From Asterionellopsis glacialis (taxonomy: Eukaryota; Bacillariophyta; Plagiogrammaphyceae; Rhaphoneidales; Asterionellopsidaceae): 24,905 bases of DNA. A program made the position numbers and the translations under genes. Below, one piece after another: positions 1-10,221 of this stretch. Each line of letters starts with the position of its first letter. The stretch's first letter is position 1. The DNA is taken from assembly GCA_014885115.2 (NCBI GenBank), contig WKLE02001991.1, positions 1 to 24,905 of the forward strand. Reading direction: 5' to 3'. A model generated the notes under the pieces. The model saw nothing but the letters and a program-made list of their open reading frames with translations, did no database searches and was not told the DNA's origin.

Positions 1-2100
1 ATCGCATCAAGAGGCATGCATAGCAAAAATAGGAAATCCAACAGGTTGTATCTGGAAAAAATGTTCGCACACCTCACAGCGAATAACGTAAACCATATGT
101 TGACAGAACTAGATTCTATATCAGACAATTCCATTCAGTCTGCGGAAAAGATAGACTCAATCGTGCAAGCCTCCCTCTGAGCCGAGAAGAGTGCAAGTAT
201 CCCTTACCGCCCGCCACAATCAAAACCTATCTACAAGGCAAGAGTACAATACAACAAACTACAAAAGTTACTATTCTTACTTAAAAACCATCCATCAGAC
301 CACACCCAGATAGAAAAACAGAAATGCGACATATCCTCAGACACATCAACATTAGATAAACGGGAATGCAGCAGAATGTTAAAACAACAACGGGCGCTCA
401 TCAAAACATAAGCAAAAGCAGAAGCCAAAAGATATGCCCAACAATTAGAGGAAGACCTGATATCAGTGGATTTAGAAGACGATAAACACAAATTGACCAT
501 GCTAAGAAACCTCCGGAAACGTCAAGAAATTAAGCAATTATTTCAAAAATTAAAAGGTTTCCGCAAAAAAGACAATAACAGCGGAATCAACTCCATCCGA
601 GTTCCTACAAAACCAGATATTAACCCGAAAGCATGCACTACCTGGACGGAAGTAACCGAACCATCAGCGATAAATGAATATATCCTCTGGCGCAATCAAA
701 CTCACTTTGGAAAAGCAAACTCCACCCCATTTAATGTCCTTCCCTTATAAGAACAGATACCATTCTCAGGCATTGGCAAGACATCCAACCTAATTCTGGA
801 AGGCAACTACAACGATGCTAACATTGATGATATCACCGATTTATTTATCCAACATCTGAAATACAGAATTGAACCACCTAAAGATATACTGGAAATGTCA
901 GTATCTACCTTCGTAGGAAAAATTTGCAACTGGAAAGAATCCACGTTCACATCTCCATCCGGCGTTCACCTTGGCCACTACCACACACTCATAAAACCAC
1001 ACGACATCTCACAAACCGACAAAGAAATGTACGCAGCCCTTGAAACCAAGAGAACATCATTACTCGAAATTTGTACAAAGATGATTAACTACTCTCTTTC
1101 TCATGGATACTCATACAAAAGATGGCAGAATATCGTCAACGTTATGATTCTAAAAAAGCCCGGAGATACGCGCATCCACCGACTTAGAGTCATCCATCTA
1201 TATGAAGCGGATTACAACCTTATATTAAGTACAAGCTGGCAACAATCCATGCACAAAGCGGAAGACACCAGAGTCATCAACCCAGGCCAATTTGGAGGTC
1301 GGCCAGGTAGGACAGCACACAATCCAGTATTCATTGAAGAACAAATTCAAGAATACTCCTGTCTTACTAGATAATCTTCAATAAAGTTTGCAAATGACGC
1401 CACCGCTTGCTACGACAGAATCCTTCCATCCATAGCATCGATCGCAAGCCAATTGTTTGGCACACTGTCAAAAGTCTGCTACGTTATGGCAAAAACCCTC
1501 CTGGAAGCCAGATACAAACTCAAAACATCACTAGGATTATCTGAATCTCACTATAAACATTGCAACAAATTCCCAATATACAGATCAGGCCAAGGTAGCA
1601 GAAACTCCCTGGTAATCTGGGTGTTCATCAGCAGTGTATTGTTTGATTGCCACAATGCGAAGGCACACGGTGCCATCTTCCACTCCATCAATAACAAACA
1701 CAAGCTCCATATAAGTATTATTGGTTTCCTCGATGACAGTACCAGTTATTGTAATGCAACAGACCCAAACAAAGACGTCCGCCTATTGTTCTCTAGGATG
1801 AAGCATGATGCCCAACTTTGGAACCAACTTCTCTGGCAATCCGGAGGAGACCTTGAACTTTCTAAATGCTTGTATCACGTATCTGACTACCACTTCACCC
1901 CCAAGGGAGAGCCCGTTTTACACATTGATTTCCCCAATCTTAAAATATCAATTCCATCAAATTCAGAACCATGCAATTTGGTGATATCTCGCCGATCTCC
2001 CTACAAAGATCACGAGACATTGGGTTGTTTTAAATCACCAAGCGACAACCAAGTTACACAACTACTCGCCCTTTGGGAAAAAAGCAACCGACACCATTGA
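1..2100 (+). pseudogene. Non-LTR ORF2 remnant: EN-RT linker and reverse transcriptase (copy A)
   Basis: The whole stretch stays in frame 1 but carries stops at 178-180 (TGA), 409-411 (TAA), 748-750 (TAA) and 1372-1374 (TAA). The linker (to about 890) is basic and helical and ends with the 'HFGKANSTPF' stretch that commonly precedes RT in such elements. RT signatures follow: 'GVHLGHYH' near 963, motif A NDATACYDRI at 1393-1422, motif B-like RSGQGSRNSL at 1582-1611, and motif C GFLDDST at 1723-1743. The DD pair and motif A Asp are present. In copy B the motif B reads GSSQGSRNSP, so the usual Pro has become Leu here. The stop at 1372 replaces a Tyr codon (TAC in copy B), a point nonsense mutation. 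A frameshift near 2100 ends the frame. Confidence 0.88.
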
Positions 2101-4375
2101 AGTCATACAGTCTAGCCCATTTCAACAACAAGATGTCTGGACTTACTATTACTCCATATTTTTACCAAGTATCAGATACAGCTTACCATTAAGTCATTTT
2201 TCAGAGCAAGATCAAGAATACTTCTAGCTAAAGAGGATTCAATAGAAATACTAAACAAGCCATCGTCTTTGGCCCCAAAGCTCTCAGCAGTTTAGCCTGG
2301 AGAACACTTTACGACATACAAGGAAAAGGACAAGTTGAATTGTTTTTGAAACATTGGAGATCAGAATCCTTTATATCAAAACTCTTAGAGATCAACTTCT
2401 CGTAGATAATGGCTCAGACAGGAACTAGCTATTCTCCCTTAGAGAAAACCGAACACCAACTCCCCCATCTTGAGGCCAAATGGTTCCAATCAGTACGTAG
2501 ATTTCTATTGACATTTAACGGCACTATCTCTCTGATGACTGATCCTCTAAATCAACCCCAACAGACCAACAACAAATGTATAATGGATATTGTTCTAGTC
2601 ATCCCAACTTTAAGCCCCACGAGATCCGCTTCATCAACTATTGCAGGCTCTACCTCCAAGCAATCACCATCTCTGACATCACCACAGCCTCTGGAACTCA
2701 GTTACGACCAGGTGTTCTAGCCGGAGTACTCCTCATTGACTCTACTAATACCACACAATTGAAAGAATTTTGTCAACAACGCCCAGACGACACATCCTGG
2801 CGACTTTGGAGGAAAGCGTGCAGATTATTTTCAAATAAATAAGGGCAACTCCATCAGCCATTAACTGAATGGTTATATCACCCCAGTGCCCTGCGACAAC
2901 AGTGGCCTGCTTATCTCAATCCAGAGGACCAGTTTTTATTCATCCGACGTCAATTCAGGTTCATCACATGCAAACCAAGTGCAGACGGAACACACCGTAA
3001 TAACCCAGGACATATAGATAACGTACCTGACACTTGTGTGCCAGTCGACGTGACGAGTCGATTACTAGGGTGGGAAATATCCGACATATTCCCTAAGAGA
3101 CCTTCTGAGATACCCAGACATAATACCTTAACAACCTTTTTAGAAGCTCAACCCGACTGGACAAAACAGCTGCTACAATATTTACGGTTCTTAGTCCCCA
3201 TCGAAGACACCATCCAATTTGTCACCTACCATTCAGTCATAATAACAAGCAATGGATCAGTATCTGCCTCGGGCAACGGCACGTTCGGTTGGGTGGCTGC
3301 AACAAGCCAAGGCACACGCATCCTCTCATGTTCAGGATGGGCATATGGATTCACCGTAGGTAATTCAATGTGCGCAGAAGCATACAGATGCCTATCTTGG
3401 GTAACATTCCTCAATCTACTACAAATCTACCATCAAATAGATTGGATGGACAACATCAAATTGCAGCAATTTACTGATAGCGCTTCCTTATTATCTTGAA
3501 TTGAGAAGACACGGCACCAAGCTTACTGCACTGCCAATTCTACTTTAGCTTGTACCCGGGACATAATCCAAATGATATGTCACACATTATTGTTACTACC
3601 CAAATATCCACTCCTTCATGTCCACGGCCACCAGGACAAGGAATGTTCATTTCAAGACCTGCCTCTCCCAGCTCAGCTCAATGTGGAAGCTGACCATTTA
3701 GCAGGCCAAGTACATCAGACAGATAGGCCCTCCAATTTGTCCGGAGTCATTCCATTTCCGTGCAATAGAGCCCAACTCAATATCAACAACATCACGTGCA
3801 ACGGAAAGTACCCATCAGCGATCAGGTTTGCCCGTCACGCCCCAGCTTTAGTTGATTATATACAAACAAGACACCAAATATCACCCTTTCATTACAGGAC
3901 AATAAATATAAACGCACATTCCACAGCGTTATTGGCACTATCCTTAAAGCATCCAGTCCTTATCAAACTAGTTCATTCACACTTACCACTCAATCTGGTG
4001 GTAGCAAGATACGACACAACAATAGATCTCATATGCCCCGCGTGTAAAAGAGAGGAAGAAACCACGCTGCATCACTTCCAGTGCAACCATCCAGAGGTGC
4101 ATCAAAAAAGGAAACTACTTTTACAGGATCTTTGCGCACAATGCAACAAATTAAAATCCAACCCAATGATCCGTGATACCCTCCTGCATGGAATTGACCA
4201 CTTATTCAGAGCCTTGAGTAACCCCCCTACACACCTCCTGCCAGACTTATATGATGCTCAATCAGAATTAGGATGGATATAAATTATGTATGGTCGGTTC
4301 ACTATCCAATGGTCACACTTGCAGGATCAGCATTGCAATACAAATCCACACCAACGGCTAACAGGGTGACCTTTA
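2101..4375 (+). pseudogene. Non-LTR ORF2 remnant: connection region, RNase H and CCHC tail (copy A)
   Basis: Coding similarity to copy B continues in frame 3 and then, from about 2600, in frame 2, with stops at 2840-2842 (TAA) and 3497-3499 (TGA) and a further shift near 4275. RNase H lies at about 3240-3720: 'NGSVSASGNGTFGWV' begins it, then 'MCAEAYR' (Glu), 'FTDSAS' (Asp) and, near 3620, 'HVHGHQD' followed by 'LNVEADHLA'. The first catalytic Asp is an Asn codon (AAT, 3251-3253); copy B has GAT at the matching place. A C-x2-C-x8-H-x3-C motif at 4034-4084 probably binds zinc. The protein would then continue into 'SELGWI', but similarity to copy B ends about 100 bases later. RNase H in this position removes RNA from the cDNA hybrid in related elements; this copy could not do so. 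Confidence 0.85.
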
Positions 4376-4783
4376 GAGCTTTTGTTGTTAGTAGTCAGTT
4401 GCTACTGTTTGTTTGGGTCAAGTTACAGGTTACCTATAGGCCTAATAGTCAGTGTGTGATCAGAATGAGCCTCAGCCATACACTGATTCTCATGTGATGA
4501 GAGACTTTTTTTGTCATGAACTGGAAAAATGTGCCTGATGAGGCCAAAATATGGGACTTAGAATGAAGGAAATAATACACAGACCAATGACGATTGTGAC
4601 TAGTGAGCAATAAATAGGTCACAAGCCAGCCATTCTTTCAGTTCATGACATGAAAAATTGACTCACTGACATATTTCTGTCGGTGAATCGAAAAATTAGG
4701 TGGACAGACAGACAGATTTATTGCTGTGAAGGACAGACTTACGTCCGTACTGGTGGGAAATGGTGTTCTGATGTATACTATGT
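4376..4783. other. No gene seen; short inverted repeat and GACAGA-rich stretch
   Basis: No coding similarity is visible between the broken end of copy A and the start of the Ty3/gypsy fragment. The stretch holds a 12-base inverted repeat (described separately) and a short run of GACAGA words at 4702-4740. It may contain a decayed 5' part of the Ty3/gypsy element, since that element's RT begins abruptly at 4784. Confidence 0.6.
4512..4650. repeat. 12-base inverted repeat with a spacer of about 115 bases
   Basis: TGTCATGAACTG at 4512-4523 is the exact reverse complement of CAGTTCATGACA at 4639-4650. Both arms are followed by an A-rich stretch when each is read on the + strand. No transposase gene lies between them, and the interior is too short for an autonomous element. 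It could be the termini of a very small inverted-repeat element or simple chance. Confidence 0.45.
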
Positions 4784-5869
4784 GACTTAGACTTTGCATG
4801 GGCATATATAGACGATATTTTAATCACGTCAAGTACCACGTTTGAAGACCACATCCGCAAAGTTGTTGCAGTACTAAGCTGTTTAATAGAAGCTGGTTTT
4901 GTAGTAAACATCAACAAATCCCATTTTGCCATGGACCAGATTGATTATCTAGGCTATTGGTTAACTTGCAATGGTAACTAACCACAACATAAGAAAGTGG
5001 AAGCGATACAACGTTTAAAGCCTCCTAAAACTAAACGCCAATTAAGGAAATTCTTAGGCATGATTAACTACTATCCTGATATGTGGCAAAAAAGAAGACA
5101 CATCCTAGCCCCACTCACGGCTATGGTGTCAAGCAAGGCTAAATTTGTATGGGATGACACCCGTCAAAAAGCCTTTGATAAAATAAAAGAAGTTATAAGT
5201 AGAGAAACGCTATTAGCTTTCCCGGACTTTGAAAAAGAATTCCATATATATACTGACGCAAGCAACTATCAATTAGGTGCAGTTATTATGCAAGATGATA
5301 AGCCCCTTGCATTCTATAGTAGAAAACTCAAAGACGCTCAGAAGAAATATACTACTGGCAAAAAAGAACTACTGTCTATAGTAGAGACACTTAAGGAAAT
5401 TGAAAACATATTATGGGGTCAAAAGCTAATAGTACACACGGACCATAAAAACATACTGTATGACAAAATGGCTAGCAAACGAGTATGCAGATGGCGTATG
5501 ATGCTAGAAGAATATGGTGCAGAATTCATCCATATTGCTGGTGAACACAATGTCATTGCTGACGCGCTTTCACAATTAGATGCAAGATGGGTAGATGACG
5601 CATACGACAAATTTGATGAAGTTCCAGAACATATCAATGTCATGGAAGCGTATCCAATAACAGAACAGGAAATTGAAGAAAAAGCCTTTCCGATATTCCC
5701 TCCGTTAATTAAATTATATCAACAAAAAGATCAAACGCTTAGGAAACTAATGCGTGACACAAAACCTGGTACATTTACAACTAGAGAAGTCGAAGGCAAA
5801 CTGCTCATACACTCCGAAGGAAAAATATACATACCGGAGAAACTTCAACAATGTGTCGTAGCTTGGTAA
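4784..5869 (+). pseudogene. Ty3/gypsy reverse transcriptase C-terminal part and RNase H
   Basis: Frame 2 reads 'DLDFAWAYIDDILIT' from 4784, with the catalytic YIDD at 4805-4816, then the 'DYLGYWLT' stretch that closes the palm, and a stop at 4979-4981 (TAA). The frame stays open from there to the stop at 5867-5869. 'RQLRKFLGMINYY' marks the thumb/connection. RNase H follows with 'YTDASNYQLGAV' (Asp codon 5255-5257), 'GKKELLSIV' (Glu) and 'VHTDHKN' (Asp codon 5441-5443), and 'HNVIADALSQL'. The catalytic acidic residues look kept. The integrase should follow in the same polyprotein. Only the end of the RT is present, so the protein could not work as a polymerase. Confidence 0.9.
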
Positions 5870-6706
5870 CACGAGTACCTAGCATATCCAGGTGAAACAC
5901 GTACAGAAGCAACTTTACGTCAGCACTTTACTTGGCCTAGACTAAGAAAGCACGTACACAACTTCTGCAAAACCTGTAAACAATGTCAGCTCTGTAAAAA
6001 GCAATGTAAGAAATACAGACACTTACCCCCTAAATACAGTGGGAGAGAGTTCATATAGACCTAATTGGAAAGTATACGATCAAGTCTGATTCAGGTACAC
6101 GAACCCTACAATGTCTTACTATGATAGATCCTGCCACAGGCTGGTTCAAAATCAAGTCACTTAAAGATAAAACAGCTGACACCGTAATAGAAGCATTCCA
6201 GTTCAAGGGTATCTTTGAGAAGACACGGAAAAACTTCAGTCTAAGTAAGAAGCCAACAGCCAGGTACAATCCCCAATCAAACGGTATCATAGAGCGCGTG
6301 CATCAAGTAATTGGTAACTCATTACTTGCACTCAACATAAGCAAATCCGCCAATCCACCTACTATAGGAAATGATGAACCGTGGGATAGCATACTCAGCT
6401 CTGTAGAATGGTACGTTAGAAGCCATGCCAGGTCAGCTAGTATTTGGATGTGATATGTTGTTACCAATTGCCTTCAGAGCCAATTGGGCTCATATTCAAA
6501 AAAAGGAACAAATGTTAATTAATAAAAACAACCAACGTGAGAACCGTAACCAGCAACACCACGTTTACTGCGTAGGTGACCTCATTACTTTGGAGAAGCC
6601 AGGAATAGTACCAAAGATGGAACGTCCTTGAGTATTTACAAACGATACTGTGTGCATCTGTAGAGGCGTAATAGAAGAGACGGTTAACATCCTTTGCGTA
6701 ACGCAA
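5870..6706 (+). pseudogene. Ty3/gypsy integrase with internal deletion
   Basis: An H2C2 zinc module follows the stop at 5867: 'HEYLAYPGETRTEA' then 'CKTCKQC'. The second His of the usual 'HP G' pattern is a Tyr here. Frame 2 ends at a TAG (6056-6058) while the core continues in frame 1 from 'IDLIGKYT' (first catalytic Asp, 6058-6060) through 'MIDPATGWFKI'. After 'GIFEKTRKNF' the text jumps straight to 'LSKKPTARYNPQ' and 'GIIERVHQ' (catalytic Glu, 6292-6294). The block that should hold the second catalytic Asp is missing, a deletion of perhaps a few dozen to about 100 bases near 6225-6245. The frame then shifts to frame 2 at about 6420 for the C-terminal 'PGQLVFG' and 'GDLITLEKPG' region, which runs out near 6740. 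Confidence 0.85.
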
Positions 6707-6748
6707 TACTACAAATGCACACAGGTCAGCTCAGGAAGCAAATGAAGT

Positions 6749-6944
6749 ACACTCCCTGTAGGACACTCTTGAGGATGGATAATTGATGAGTGGGCAAGCA
6801 GACGGGCTCACAAATAATTTACTGTTTACTAATTTACTGATTTCTTACTACTTACTAGATTGCCAGAGATTCTCCGGATCAAACTAAGCTCATAATCTTT
6901 TGTGTGTTGATTGTCTGATTGTTGTGTTGTGCCGCCGTCAACAC
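6749..6944. other. No gene seen; possible LTR remnant between two integrase fragments
   Basis: This stretch sits where the 3' untranslated region and LTR of the upstream Ty3/gypsy copy would be. It holds short repeated words of the TTTACT/TTACTA kind and a TG-rich part. I cannot find a second copy in the window, so an LTR cannot be shown. Confidence 0.4.
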
Positions 6945-7388
6945 TAGCGGGACAAGGCAAAGAGTCAAAGTAAGAAGTACGGACACCTGCCTGAAAAAGA
7001 CGCAGAAGCTACGCCATGGGACCGCCTATGCGTCGATCTCATAGGACCTTACACGATCTCAAGAAAAGGTGGCAAGGACTTAACCCCACACTGTGTTACT
7101 ATGATCAACCCAGCTACAGCATGGTTCAAGATTGCCCCTTGGTCTGAAACGAGCAGTATCGAAATTGCAAACATAGTAAAACAACAGTAGATTGCACGAT
7201 ACCCAAAACCTACGCAAGTCACTTTTGACCAAGGTACAGAGTTCATGAAGGATTTCCATAGTATGTTAGACAATGAATATCATGTCAAACGTAAACGGAT
7301 CACTACCTGCAACCCACAGGCAAATGCCATAGTGGAGAGGATACATCAAGTAGTGGGCAATATGATAAGATCCCACACTCTTTTCTAG
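6945..7388 (+). pseudogene. Second Ty3/gypsy integrase core, different lineage
   Basis: One frame reads from about 6948 to a stop at 7386-7388 with a single internal TAG at 7188-7190. It holds a basic 'RDKAKSQSKKYGHLP' lead, 'PWDRLCVDLIGPYT' (catalytic Asp 7035-7037), 'VTMINPATAWFKIA', 'VTFDQGTEFMKDF' (second Asp) and 'ANAIVERIHQVVGN' (Glu). All three DDE residues are present. The first fragment (5870-6706) differs at many residues where the two overlap, for example 'MIDPATGWFKI' against 'MINPATAWFKI', so this is not a simple tandem copy. The zinc module and the C-terminal part are absent. DDE integrases join retroelement cDNA to the chromosome; this piece is too short to do so. Confidence 0.88.
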
Positions 7389-7466
7389 GATAAGAATTGT
7401 TTATCTGGTAAAGAGCCCGCAGGACTAAATATATGTCCATACCTCCATAGTATTTTCCCTCGAACA

Positions 7467-9462
7467 TTGGATACTTTCTCTGTGACCAACAGCACTACGC
7501 CACCGATGCAGCCTCCCGACACCTACAACGATGACGGTGATTCTACCGGTACGCCAAAGTCTAACAACCAAACCTCCATCCAGGACTATTTTGCTTCAGG
7601 CGATCATCAAGAATCTGATGGTTTCAATACGGTTCAAGGAAAAAACAAAAAGAACAGCCCAAAATTCTCCAATTTAGGCAAAGAAAGGACCACTTGCTAC
7701 AAGTACAGGTTACAGGTGCACATGTCAGTTCCCCAAGATGCCAACGCCGTCGTCCAAGTTGCCGCCCTCCAGCGAAAGTTTGTCAATCAAATCTGCATGT
7801 CTACATGGTAGACAACTTGATTTTAATCTTCAGGTGGCAAGACTCTGACAACATTAACCCCCTTACCAAGCCATCTCAGTTGCTGAATGGGAAAGAACAG
7901 ATCAGAAAATGAATTTCCGGCACCAACACTTTTCATGGTCAAAATCATTCCAACATTCTCAAACTTTTTCCCCTCATCAAAATGTCTATGACATTTTCTA
8001 CGTTCCAAAAATTCATGCAACCATGGCTCGATCATCATAATTACTGCATGTGGATCACAAAATTATCAATGACGAACAACCAAACTTTAGCATGGCTTAA
8101 ATTTGCCCATTCGGATTGGAGCCGCTACGAAGAATTAAAAACCAACTTATCCAATGTCATTATACATAATAGCAAGTGCAATGAATGCAAAATTGATCTT
8201 CATCCTCCTAAGACACGAGTCGGCCGCGGTCCTAACGCGGTTTTTGTTTATGCAATCACAATTGCTTGCAGTGTCAAAAATATCGAAAAATACATGGAAG
8301 CACTCATCGTCGGCTACTCCAGTGGGAAATTGCCATCCTCATTGACACACACCAAAATTATTCCCTTTCAAGGCATCACAAAGCTCGTCTCTAATGAAGC
8401 AGTAATTGCTCATGCTATGGAACACAACCAAGTCATTCCAAGATTACAAAAAAGATTCGTCTTTGGCTATCATAACATCTTCAGTAAATAACCCACCTCC
8501 AATCAATTCAACGGTGATGCTGCAGAAATGTCTATTCATGAATGCTTAATCAAAAAGACCTCCAAAGAGACAAGTGGCCCTTTATTTCATTCTATTTCAA
8601 GTCGGGGAACGAGTGGTTTTTTTATTCATCTACTTCAACTCATATGAATCTGAAGCAATGGAGGTAATTGACAATATTAAAACTCATTTGAAGGAAGTTT
8701 TTATGCCGGAATTTGTGACAACATTTTACAGCCAAATTAGCACAACTCCCTACTCATTTCTCCAATACTCTGATGATCAATCAGAGGTCTCTCAGCTCAG
8801 TACTGCAGAAACTTACTATACAAAAATTTAACCAGGGAGTTCCACCATTTTTTATTCCACCAATCAAGGACCGTCCCACTCCAAACTCCACAAATAGCAT
8901 TGCATCAAACACACCTACTAACAAACGATCGTACATCCACCTGAATTATGGTGATGAAGTCTCCTCCTTAGGCTCGAAGTTGGCTAACCAGTTGACCTGG
9001 GCTTCAGTTGCTTATCCTAACAACAAAAACCAAAGCCACCAACACAAATCTAATCCGACAAATACTAACTCCAACAAAATGACTATTGCCACCATGAAGT
9101 CTGAACTTCAATTGTTACTCAAAGATTCTAGACGTGATATTGAAAAGCAATTAGAGTCAATGAAAGAACAAAATGCACAAGCAAAAGCCGCTATTTCTCT
9201 ATTACAACAACAACACGAAGAGGCCCAAGAGGCCCGAGCGAAAGAATTATTGGATTATTGTCTGAAGTTGCTAATTGCATCCAAATCTCAGTGCTACAAC
9301 AATTCAACGCGCATCTCCAATCTAAATCCCCAGTCCATTCCCCAGTTTGAAAATTACCCAAAAACGATGATGGAGATTTCTCTACAACAGATTCAAATTC
9401 TGAATCGATCACAGACACCCCTGACTCAACAAACACCTCCTATCACTCCTCCGCCAAGTTAG
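7467..9462 (+). pseudogene. Non-LTR ORF1 (gag-like RNA-binding protein), broken into four frames
   Basis: I read this as one decayed ORF1 spread over 7467-7811, 7982-8491, 8574-8831 and 8773-9462. The first piece has a polar, Ser/Thr/Asn-rich N-terminus with a PCNA-box-like QTSIQDYF at residues 35-42 (7569-7592). The second has 'KCNECKIDLHPP' and a mixed alpha/beta middle with no motif I can name. The last has an 'SYADAL'-like Ser/Asn-rich linker and then a heptad-like, Glu/Lys/Gln-rich helix at about 9079-9260, probably a coiled coil, and ends in a Pro-rich tail. ORF1 proteins of non-LTR elements usually bind RNA as multimers, which fits the coiled coil. The assignment rests on position before an endonuclease ORF more than on a named domain. 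Frameshifts fall near 7811-7900, 8500 and 8820. Confidence 0.65.
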
Positions 9463-9493
9463 GGTCACCCTGGTCCTGAACAGGACAGTGTAA

Positions 9494-10201
9494 ATGATGA
9501 GTATCACACAATATTTTTGCAAACTCCGAAAACGCATCTCAACTGACCACCAACACATCATTCCGTCTCAAATTTCACACCAACATACCACATCATCCAC
9601 TTCATCTATCCATAACACCACACAAACACAACTTCATCAATATGTACATGGACATTCATCAAAGTACGATCATCACCAACATATCGGTGACATCCTTGAC
9701 GACACCAAACAGGACCACGTCCTGAGACTGTATGTACAAAATATCAATGGCCTCCAAATCAATAAAGATGGAGGGGAACTTAATCAGATTGCCACGGAAA
9801 TGCAACCTATCAGTGTAGACATTATTGCACTAGTGGAAACCAATGTAGATAATAGAAACTATTGTCTCAATGATATAATCAATAAAACCCTTCAGAAATA
9901 CAACTATCACTTTAAATATGGCCTTTCCGGGACCACTATACCAGCGTCAAGTACGTATAAGCCGGGCGGCTTGCTTAGTTGGACACAAGGTAATTGCACA
10001 GGCAGAGTCAATAAATGCACAAATGACTTTTTTGGTAGATGGACCCATTGGCAACTAAACAGAAAAACAACTGACATTCATATCATATTCTTAGATGTTA
10101 ACTTTTCAATTTATTTGTTAATCGCTGCAGCTACTGATAACTATGGAAACCAAGTCTACTCGCAACAACAGCCTGGACCATCTGGGGTGGGGTTTTACTG
10201 A
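9494..10201 (+). pseudogene. ORF2 N-terminus with AP-endonuclease-like (EEP) domain, truncated
   Basis: The ATG at 9494 lies 31 bases after ORF1 and opens 235 codons. Residues 1-75 are polar and His/Ser/Thr-rich and start with MMSITQYF followed by a basic patch, similar to a PCNA box. The endonuclease begins with 'LRLYVQNING' (residues 78-86, the conserved Asn) and continues with 'DIIALVETNVD' (residues 109-119, catalytic Glu) and 'YKPGGLLS' near residue 155. It ends with 'TDNYGNQVYSQQ' and breaks at residue about 230. The second half of the domain, which should carry the Asp and the S-D-H end motif, is missing. In the family this enzyme nicks target DNA to prime reverse transcription. The stop comes in sequence that no longer looks like the family, so the gene is truncated by rearrangement rather than by mutation. 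Confidence 0.82.
10107..10195 (+). repeat. Segment shared with 18357-18447 (direct repeat, endonuclease scrap)
   Basis: The first 38 or so bases from 10107 are identical to those from 18357, and about 68 of the first 75 agree. Beyond that similarity fades within about 20 bases. Both encode the same stretch of the endonuclease domain, for example 'LLIAAATDN'. The two copies lie in the same orientation, 8.25 kb apart. Confidence 0.8.
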
Positions 10202-10221
10202 AAGTAAAACTCTAGTGTTGC

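Larger units (their letters stand above)
1..4375 (+). mobile_element. Non-LTR retrotransposon copy A, 5' end outside the window, 3' end truncated
   Basis: This stretch encodes, in order, the EN-RT linker, the reverse transcriptase, a connection region, RNase H and a CCHC-bearing tail of one ORF2 protein. It is the sense-strand partner of an inverted copy at 10202-14757. In about 174 bases of the RT region compared by eye (from 1080) I counted about 20 differences, so roughly 88% identity. The reading frame is frame 1 up to about 2100, frame 3 to about 2600 and frame 2 to 4282, with several in-frame stops, so the copy is dead. Similarity to copy B runs out near 4365-4375, before the C-terminal end that copy B still keeps. 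No poly-A or target-site duplication is visible. Confidence 0.9.
4784..6748 (+). mobile_element. Ty3/gypsy retrotransposon fragment (RT end, RNase H, integrase)
   Basis: The domain order RT - RNase H - integrase is that of Ty3/gypsy pol. The fragment starts in RT just before the YIDD box and ends with an integrase C-terminal region, so gag, protease and most of RT are missing. Single stops, two frame changes and an internal deletion show it is inactive. Gag and protease of a Ty3/gypsy element lie at 23075-24560, but nothing shows that they belong to the same copy. Confidence 0.9.
7467..10201 (+). mobile_element. 5' half of a non-LTR retrotransposon (ORF1 plus ORF2 endonuclease)
   Basis: Two consecutive sense-strand coding regions, a decayed ORF1 (7467-9462) and the start of ORF2 (9494-10201), lie 31 bases apart, the usual order for two-ORF non-LTR elements. 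ORF2 stops in the middle of its endonuclease domain, and directly after it the DNA becomes the 3' end of an inverted non-LTR copy (10202-14757). No RT from this half follows on the + strand. The 5' untranslated region cannot be delimited; 7389-7466 shows no gene. Confidence 0.8.

Noticed and set aside
4696..4932. Minus-strand frame opposite the Ty3/gypsy RT
   Set aside because: The + strand encodes the YIDD box and the palm end; the other strand has no motif.
10195..10215. Target-site duplication for copy B
   Set aside because: I compared the bases at the 3' end with those beyond 14757 and found no matching duplication.
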